Positions 59,203 through 64,000 of a stretch of 64,000 nt of DNA are shown here, one piece after another. Position 1 is the first letter of the stretch. Each line of letters starts with the position of its first letter. The stretch comes from Micromonospora thermarum (GTDB taxonomy: Bacteria; Actinomycetota; Actinomycetes; Mycobacteriales; Micromonosporaceae): the NCBI RefSeq assembly GCF_012034245.1, contig NZ_JAATEO010000005.1, positions 1 through 64,000 of the forward strand, written 5' to 3'. The position numbers and the translations under genes are program-made. Below the pieces are notes generated by a model. That model was given only the letters and a program-made list of their open reading frames with translations. It was not told the origin of the DNA and did no database searches.

Positions 59203-60419
59203 GCGAGGTCGTGTTGACCGGCGTGGTCAAGCGGTACGGCGCGGTCACCGCGCTGGCCGGAGTGGACCTCACCGTGCCGTCCGGGCTGCTCACCGCCGTG
59301 CTGGGGCCGTCCGGCTGCGGCAAGACGACGCTGCTGCGCTGTCTCGCCGGCTTCGAGCGCCTCGACGGCGGCGAGATCCGCATCGACGGGGCCCCGGTGG
59401 CCGGGGCCGGCCGGCACGTCCCCACGCACCGCCGTCGCATCGCCGTCGTGCCGCAGGAGGGTGCGCTCTTCCCGCACCTCAGCGTCGCCGACAACGTGGC
59501 GTACGGGCTGGACCGCGCGGCCCGCCGGGGCGACCGGGTCGAGGAGGTGCTGACCCTGGTGGGCCTCGCCGGCTACGGCGACCGGATGCCGCACCAGCTC
59601 TCCGGCGGGCAGCAGCAGCGGGTCGCGGTGGCCCGGGCGCTCGCGCCCCGCCCGTCGGTGGTGCTGCTGGACGAGCCGTTCAGCGCCCTCGACGCCGGGC
59701 TGCGGGCCGGGCTGCGCCACGACGTGCGGGAGGCACTGCGCGCCGACGGCGCGACCGGGGTGCTGGTCACCCACGACCAGGGCGAGGCCCTGTCGGTGGC
59801 CGACCGCGTGGTGGTGCTGCGCGCCGGCCGGGTGGTGCAGGCCGGGACGCCGACGACGGTGTACCGGGAGCCCGCCGACGAGTGGGTGGCCGGCTTCGTC
59901 GGTGACGCCGTCCTGTTGCCGGCGGTCGTCGAGGACGGCAGCGCCCGTACCTCCCTGGGTTTGGTGCCCGTCGCCGGTGCCGCGCCGGCCGGCCCGGCGA
60001 CCGTCCTGGTACGCCCCGAGCAGGTCCGCTTCACCACCGGCTCCGGCCCGGTGACCGCCACGGTGCTGCGGCACGACTTCCACGGGCACGACGCGCTGGT
60101 CGGCCTGCGGCTCGCCGACGGCACCCGGGTCACCGCCCGGATCCTCGACGGCGGCCCGTCAGTCCCCGTCGGCACCGAGGTGGGGGTGACCGTGGACGGC
60201 ACCGCCCGAGCCTTCCCGACCCCAAACCCCTCCCCCCGCCCCCGCCCCCACCCCCACCCCCACCCCCACCCCCGCGATCTTGCACTTAGTGCCCGGACAA
60301 AAGGGGCTGATGCCGGCGAATCGGGGGCCGAAAGTGCAAGATCGGCGGGTGGCTGGGACGCGGCGGCCGGGCGGGCCGGGGTTCGCTCGGCCGGCGCGTC
60401 CTCGGCCGGGTTCAGTTGA
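59199..60419 (+). CDS. Fe(III) ABC transporter ATPase (FbpC-like) with repeat-derived tail
   Basis: 406 residues. Walker A GPSGCGKTT, Q-loop VPQEG, signature LSGGQQQRVAVARAL, Walker B VVLLDEPFSAL and the H-loop VTHDQ are intact, followed by a TOBE-like regulatory domain to about residue 345. The family normally ends there. Here the frame continues about 60 residues through Pro-His repeats and an inverted repeat (RDLALSARTKGADAGESGAESAR...), and stops inside the end of the convergent protease gene. The tail is most likely non-functional sequence gained when the repeat removed the old stop. The ATPase powers ferric iron import with the two genes upstream. Confidence 0.93.
   Translation: MSEVVLTGVVKRYGAVTALAGVDLTVPSGLLTAVLGPSGCGKTTLLRCLAGFERLDGGEIRIDGAPVAGAGRHVPTHRRRIAVVPQEGALFPHLSVADNVAYGLDRAARRGDRVEEVLTLVGLAGYGDRMPHQLSGGQQQRVAVARALAPRPSVVLLDEPFSALDAGLRAGLRHDVREALRADGATGVLVTHDQGEALSVADRVVVLRAGRVVQAGTPTTVYREPADEWVAGFVGDAVLLPAVVEDGSARTSLGLVPVAGAAPAGPATVLVRPEQVRFTTGSGPVTATVLRHDFHGHDALVGLRLADGTRVTARILDGGPSVPVGTEVGVTVDGTARAFPTPNPSPRPRPHPHPHPHPRDLALSARTKGADAGESGAESARSAGGWDAAAGRAGVRSAGASSAGFS
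60271..60349. repeat. Inverted repeat, GATCTTGCACTT family (copy 3), inside a coding frame
   Basis: Left arm CGCGATCTTGCACTTAGTG and right arm CGAAAGTGCAAGATCGGCG pair with few mismatches. A run of CCCCCA units (60244-60270) precedes it. Unlike copies 1 and 2 it is read through by the ABC ATPase frame. Confidence 0.75.
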
Positions 60420-61629
60420 CGACGAAGAGCAGGCGGTTCGGTGAGCCTGAGCCGGGGCTGGTCACCTTGCCGGTGGTGGCGTTGGCGGTCAGGTAGCTGC
60501 CGACCTGCGACGGGCTCCACGACGGGTTGGCCGAGAGCACGAGGGCCGCGGCGCCGGCCACGTGCGGCGCGGCCATCGAGGTGCCGCTCAGCGTCGCGGT
60601 CGCGGTGTCGCTGGTCCGGTACGCGGACAGGATGCTCGACCCGGGCGCGAAGATGTCCAGGCAGGATCCGTAGTTGGAGAACGACGAACGAGCGTCGGTG
60701 CTGGTGGTGGACCCGACGGTGAGCGCCGACGCGGTCCGGGCCGGCGAGTAGTTGCAGGCGTTCGCGCTGGAGTTGCCGGCGGCCACCGCGTACGTGATGC
60801 CGGAGGCGACCGAGTTGGCCACCGCGTTGTCGAGGGCGCTGCTGGCCCCGCCACCGAGGCTCATGTTGGCCACGGCCGGCTTCACGGCGTTGGCGGTCAC
60901 CCAGTTGACCCCGTTGACCACGCCGGTGGTGGTGCCGCTGCCGGAGCAGTTCAGCACCTTCACCGCGACGAGCCGGACCTGCTTGGCGACGCCGTACGTG
61001 GAGCCGCCGACCGTACCGGCGACGTGGGTGCCGTGCCCGTTGCAGTCGGTGTTGTTGCTGTCGACCGTGTTGGTGCCCCAGGTGGCCCGACCGCCGAACT
61101 GCGTGTGCGTGGTCCGGATGCCGGTGTCGATGATGTACGCCCGGACGTTGGAGGCGGTGTTCGGGTAGGTGAAGCTGCGGCTCAGCGGCAGGTTGCGCTG
61201 GTCGATGCGGTCCAGGCCCCACGGCGGGTTGGTCTGCGTCGCGGTGGCGGTCAGCACCTTGTCCTGCTCGACGTACGCGACGGCCGGGTCGGCGGCCAGC
61301 CGGCGGGCCTGGCCGGGGTTCATCGTCGCGCTGAAGCCGGTCAGCGCCGCGCTGTACACGTCGCCGACGGTTCCGCCGTAGCGCTTCACCAGCTTCGCGG
61401 CCCGGTCCGGCACGGCCGTGCGGGCGGTGGAGGAACCGGCGGCGCCGACCGTGTCCCCCTTCAGGACGACAAGGTAGCTCCCGCTGATCGCGGTCGGGGC
61501 GCCCGCGCCCCGGATCTCGCCGGTCGGCGCCGCCTGCGCCGGGGTGGTGACGGCCGCCGCGACGGCCACGGCGGTGGCGGCGACGGCGAACGCCCGGGTG
61601 AGGCGGCGTGGAACGGACCCTGCTGGCAT
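60412..61629 (-). CDS. Secreted subtilisin-like (S8) serine protease
   Basis: 405 residues. A twin-basic start and hydrophobic helix ending in TPAQA form the signal peptide (about 32 residues). An inhibitor-I9 propeptide (YLVVLKGDTVGA ... ALTGFSATMNPGQARRLAADPAVAYVEQD) follows to about residue 125. The catalytic domain has Asp in YIIDTGI, His in NGHGTHVAGTVGG and Ser in SGTSMAAPHVAG, of proteinase K type; extra Cys pairs suit an exported enzyme. GGGAGG precedes the ATG. Its stop overlaps the end of the convergent ABC ATPase frame by eight bases. Confidence 0.95.
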   Translation of the reverse strand: MPAGSVPRRLTRAFAVAATAVAVAAAVTTPAQAAPTGEIRGAGAPTAISGSYLVVLKGDTVGAAGSSTARTAVPDRAAKLVKRYGGTVGDVYSAALTGFSATMNPGQARRLAADPAVAYVEQDKVLTATATQTNPPWGLDRIDQRNLPLSRSFTYPNTASNVRAYIIDTGIRTTHTQFGGRATWGTNTVDSNNTDCNGHGTHVAGTVGGSTYGVAKQVRLVAVKVLNCSGSGTTTGVVNGVNWVTANAVKPAVANMSLGGGASSALDNAVANSVASGITYAVAAGNSSANACNYSPARTASALTVGSTTSTDARSSFSNYGSCLDIFAPGSSILSAYRTSDTATATLSGTSMAAPHVAGAAALVLSANPSWSPSQVGSYLTANATTGKVTSPGSGSPNRLLFVVN

Positions 61630-61699
61630 CGTCTGCCTCCCTACTCGGCACGCCGGGCTCGTGGCCCGGGCGGCGCGCCATCGACGGTCAGTGCTGGTC

Positions 61700-61705
61700 A
61701 TGCTA
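61700..61705 (-). promoter_or_regulatory. Promoter -10 of S8 protease gene
   Basis: TAGCAT on the minus strand; a GTGACG sequence lies 17 bases upstream as a possible -35. The implied leader is about 65 bases and includes GGGAGG. Confidence 0.45.
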
Positions 61706-61803
61706 GCCGTCACATAGATGCGCGTCACTTAGGTGTTCATCAACTGAAGGCGGGTCCGGCGGGTGGCGTGCCACGGGCCCGACACGGGAGGCAGGATGAC
61801 GAC

Positions 61804-63288
61804 GTGGACGAACACGACATGCTGCTCTCCCCCAGCGGGGTGGCGGCGCTGCGGACGGCGCTCACCCGGGCCGACTTCACCTCGAACGGCATCGCCGCCC
61901 GGCTCGGCGCGCAGGCCACCGGCGGGGTGGCCCGCAACGACTTCCGCGCCGCGCTGCGCGCCACCGAGGACGGCGACCCGCTCGCCACGCTGATCCGGGT
62001 CTTCATCTGCGAGCAGACCGAGCCGGAGAACGCTGTCGCCGCCGCACTCGCGCCACTGCCGATCGAGGAGGCGCTCGCCGGGGGTCTGGTCGAACGGCAC
62101 GGTGACGGGCTGCGGATGGGCCTGGACCTGGAGCCGTACGGGGACGACTGGTGGGTACTCGCCGACGTGCCGGCGAGCGCCCGCCCCGGCCGTCCCCTGC
62201 ACGCCGAGCACGTGCTCGGCATCGGCGGGGCGACCCAGACGCTGATCGGCGCGACCGTCCGGCGGCCGGTGGAGACCGCACTGGACCTGGGGACCGGCTC
62301 CGGCGTCCAGGCCCTGCACCTGTCGACCCACGCGAGGAGGGTCACCGCCACCGACGTCTCCGAACGGGCACTGCGCTTCGCCGCCACCACCGCCGCCCTC
62401 AACGGCCAGGACTGGGAGCTGCTGCGCGGCGACATGGTCGCCCCGGTCGCCGGCCGCCGCTTCGACCTGGTGGTGAGCAACCCGCCGTTCGTCGTCGGGC
62501 CCGGCACCACCACGCACGTCTACCGCGACTCCGGCCGGGTCGGCGACGCGATCGGCGCGGAACTGGCCGCCGCCGCGCCGGGCCTGCTCACCGAGGGCGG
62601 CACCATGCAGTACCTGGCCAACTGGGTGCACGTGGCCGGCGAGGACTGGGCCGAGCGGGTCACCGGCTGGTTCGCCGACACCGGGCTGGACGCCTGGGTG
62701 ATCCAGCGCGAGGTCGCCGACCCGATGGCGTACGTCAACCTCTGGCTCACCGACGTCGGCGAGGCGGCCGACCCGCGGCGGATGGCCGAATGGCTGGACT
62801 GGTTCGACGCGCACAAGATCGAGGCCATCGGCTTCGGCATCGTGTCGCTGCGCCGCGCCGGCCACGACGACCCGGTCGTCCGTGTCGAGGAGCTGCGCCA
62901 GCGGGTGGAGGCGCCGCTCGGCGACCGCGTCGCGACGTGGTTCGACCGCCAGGACTGGCTCCGCGTACGCGGGACCGACGGCCTGCTCGCTTCGCGCTAC
63001 CGGGCCGCCGACGGCCTCCAGCTGCGGCAGGAGGCGACCATGGGCGACGAGGGCTGGGCCGTCGACCGGCAGGTGCTCGCCATGCCGCACGGCCTGCGCT
63101 GGACCGAGGAGATCGACCCCCTCGTCCTCGCCCTGGTCGGCGGGGCGGACGGGCGGCTGCCGCTGCGCGACCAGCTGGCCCTGCTCGCCGCCGCGCACGA
63201 CGTGGCACCCGAGGAGCTGGCCGAGGCGGCCGGCCCGATCGTGGCCCACCTGGTCGAGCGCGGCTTCATCGAGCCGGTGGACGCCTGA
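61804..63288 (+). CDS. Class I SAM-dependent methyltransferase (DUF7059/HemK-like)
   Basis: 494 residues. An N-terminal winged-helix-like region ([30 protein letters not shown]) precedes the methyltransferase core: [16 protein letters not shown] for SAM binding, [19 protein letters not shown], and the amino-methylating NPPF motif in [12 protein letters not shown]. The C-terminal 200 residues form an extra domain with [31 protein letters not shown]. The NPPF motif suggests methylation of a nitrogen, as in HemK/PrmC or RsmC; the substrate is unknown. GTG at 61804 is used; a GGGAGG lies rather far upstream, so the exact start is less certain. Confidence 0.88.
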   Translation: MDEHDMLLSPSGVAALRTALTRADFTSNGIAARLGAQATGGVARNDFRAALRATEDGDPLATLIRVFICEQTEPENAVAAALAPLPIEEALAGGLVERHGDGLRMGLDLEPYGDDWWVLADVPASARPGRPLHAEHVLGIGGATQTLIGATVRRPVETALDLGTGSGVQALHLSTHARRVTATDVSERALRFAATTAALNGQDWELLRGDMVAPVAGRRFDLVVSNPPFVVGPGTTTHVYRDSGRVGDAIGAELAAAAPGLLTEGGTMQYLANWVHVAGEDWAERVTGWFADTGLDAWVIQREVADPMAYVNLWLTDVGEAADPRRMAEWLDWFDAHKIEAIGFGIVSLRRAGHDDPVVRVEELRQRVEAPLGDRVATWFDRQDWLRVRGTDGLLASRYRAADGLQLRQEATMGDEGWAVDRQVLAMPHGLRWTEEIDPLVLALVGGADGRLPLRDQLALLAAAHDVAPEELAEAAGPIVAHLVERGFIEPVDA

Positions 63289-63352
63289 TGCCGGCGGCAG
63301 GGCCGACCGGGAGCGGCCGGGTCGCGGGCGGGCCGGCCGGGAGGGAAGGCTG

Positions 63353-63775
63353 ATGCGGGCGGTGGTGCAGACGGTCGGCCGGGCCAGCGTGACGGTCGAC
63401 GGCGCGGTGGTCGGCGCGATCGACGACGGCCTGCTGGTGCTGCTCGGCGTCACCCACAGCGACACCCCGCAGGTCGCCCAGACCATGGCCCGCAAGGTGC
63501 ACGAGCTGCGCATCCTGGACGACGAGCGGTCCGCCGCCGACACCGGCGCGCCGATCCTGGTGGTCAGCCAGTTCACCCTCTACGGCGACGCCCGCAAGGG
63601 CCGGCGACCGAGTTGGACGGCGGCCGCCCCGGCGGAGGCCGCGGAACCCCTGGTCACGGAGGTCGTGGAGGCGCTGCGGGCGCGCGGCGCCAAGGTGGAG
63701 ACCGGACGGTTCCGCGCGCACATGCTGGTCGAGAGCGTCAACGTCGGCCCCCGCACGATCCTCCTGGATCTCTGA
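63353..63775 (+). CDS. dtd: D-aminoacyl-tRNA deacylase
   Basis: 140 residues. It removes D-amino acids (and glycine mischarged on tRNA-Ala) from tRNA. Typical features are the start [17 protein letters not shown], the catalytic loop [20 protein letters not shown] and a C-terminal Gly-cisPro-like [12 protein letters not shown] segment (the usual NxGPVT is here NVGPRT). GGGAGGG precedes the ATG. It follows the methyltransferase by 64 bases, probably in one transcript. A perfect hairpin lies 18 bases after the stop. Confidence 0.95.
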   Translation: MRAVVQTVGRASVTVDGAVVGAIDDGLLVLLGVTHSDTPQVAQTMARKVHELRILDDERSAADTGAPILVVSQFTLYGDARKGRRPSWTAAAPAEAAEPLVTEVVEALRARGAKVETGRFRAHMLVESVNVGPRTILLDL

Positions 63776-63793
63776 GAACCCCGCCCGCATCCT

Positions 63794-63852
63794 TCGATCA
63801 TGAAGTTAGCGGGGGATGTCGCCCGTTCGGAACCCGCTAACTTCATGATCGA
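63794..63852. repeat. Inverted repeat, GATCATGAAGTTAGCG family (copy 2)
   Basis: Perfect 20-bp arms (63794-63813 and 63833-63852) around a 19-base loop. The arms follow the same template, GATCAxGAxGTTxGCG, as the element at 12970-13032. It lies between the convergent dtd gene and the gene ending at 63865 and probably terminates both. Confidence 0.85.
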
Positions 63853-63864
63853 CGAGGAGTGGCC

Positions 63865-64000
63865 TCAGAAGAACAGGCCGCGGCGCTGGAGGGACTGGCG
63901 GAGCCAGGCGTCGAGCTGGGCGGTCCAGTCGGTGCGGTCGGCCGTCGCGTGGTCGACGGTGAAGCGGCCGAACGTGTCCCGGCCCTCGGTGAACAGGCCA
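63865..64000 (-). CDS. C-terminal fragment of unrecognised protein
   Basis: The minus-strand frame from the window edge to TGA at 63867-63865 encodes the last 44 residues, GLFTEGRDTFGRFTVDHATA...LDAWLRQSLQRRGLFF. Codon bias is normal for this genome and the frame ends just after the hairpin, so it is a real gene. I do not recognise the family from this part. Confidence 0.6.
   Translation of the reverse strand, partial: GLFTEGRDTFGRFTVDHATADRTDWTAQLDAWLRQSLQRRGLFF

Noticed and set aside
60241..60270. Pro-His coding repeat as a possible metal-binding domain
   Set aside because: It is just CCCCCA units flanking the hairpin repeat; similar C-rich flanks adjoin the other copies in non-coding DNA.

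Overview
The window is high-GC actinobacterial chromosome, most probably Micromonospora or a close Micromonosporaceae relative. This rests on codon bias, GTG starts, abundant overlapping stop/start pairs, actinobacteria-restricted DUF families (DUF3000, DUF3093, DUF3099, DUF3159, DUF3710, DUF4193, DUF3039), a coproporphyrin-type heme branch, and gene order. Much of the order matches, from memory, the Mycobacterium tuberculosis stretch from msrB (Rv2674) to sigA (Rv2703).

Layout. 0-0.2 kb: 3' end of an unrecognised gene with lower GC than the rest. 0.2-7.4 kb: stand-alone LigD-type polymerase, msrB, DUF305 lipoprotein, two secreted AA10 lytic polysaccharide monooxygenases (LPMOs), a CBM48-like protein, a Cys-rich mini-protein, and a TlpA-like thioredoxin lipoprotein next to CcdA. 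7.4-13 kb: hemE-hemY-hemQ, DUF3000, ribonuclease D. 13-31.3 kb: accessory block with thiolase/multifunctional FadB, two tandem proline-rich membrane paralogs, a VOC protein, a two-component system, a C39-like peptidase, a beta-propeller protein, three related large polytopic membrane proteins (GT-C-like) and a lipoprotein. 31.4-48.3 kb: housekeeping core with dxs, anmK, 23S/tRNA uridine methyltransferase, APC permease, two TrkA proteins, DUF3159, OB-fold, DUF3710, dut, DUF3093, EcsC-like, DUF4193, LytR_C, suhB, sigA and a small zinc-finger protein. 48.5-64 kb: helicase, TRIC channel, DUF3039, psuG plus PfkB kinase, DUF3099, a BrnTA-like toxin-antitoxin pair, LtrA, HhH-GPD glycosylase, an Fe(III) ABC importer behind an iron box, a subtilisin, a methyltransferase, dtd, and the 3' end of one more gene.

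Regulation visible in the sequence. At least fifteen genes have a TANNNT -10 hexamer ending 6-9 bases before the start codon, so they are probably transcribed without a leader. An IdeR/DmdR-type iron box precedes the Fe(III) importer and a weaker look-alike precedes the first LPMO. Five long inverted repeats of two related types lie at gene 3' ends; one has been read into a coding sequence and gives an ABC ATPase an unusual tail.

No rRNA, tRNA, CRISPR array, insertion sequence, prophage or large biosynthetic cluster was seen. The least explained parts are the three-paralog membrane-protein cluster (24.2-30.0 kb), the tandem proline-rich pair (16.5-18.9 kb) and the dispersed hairpins.
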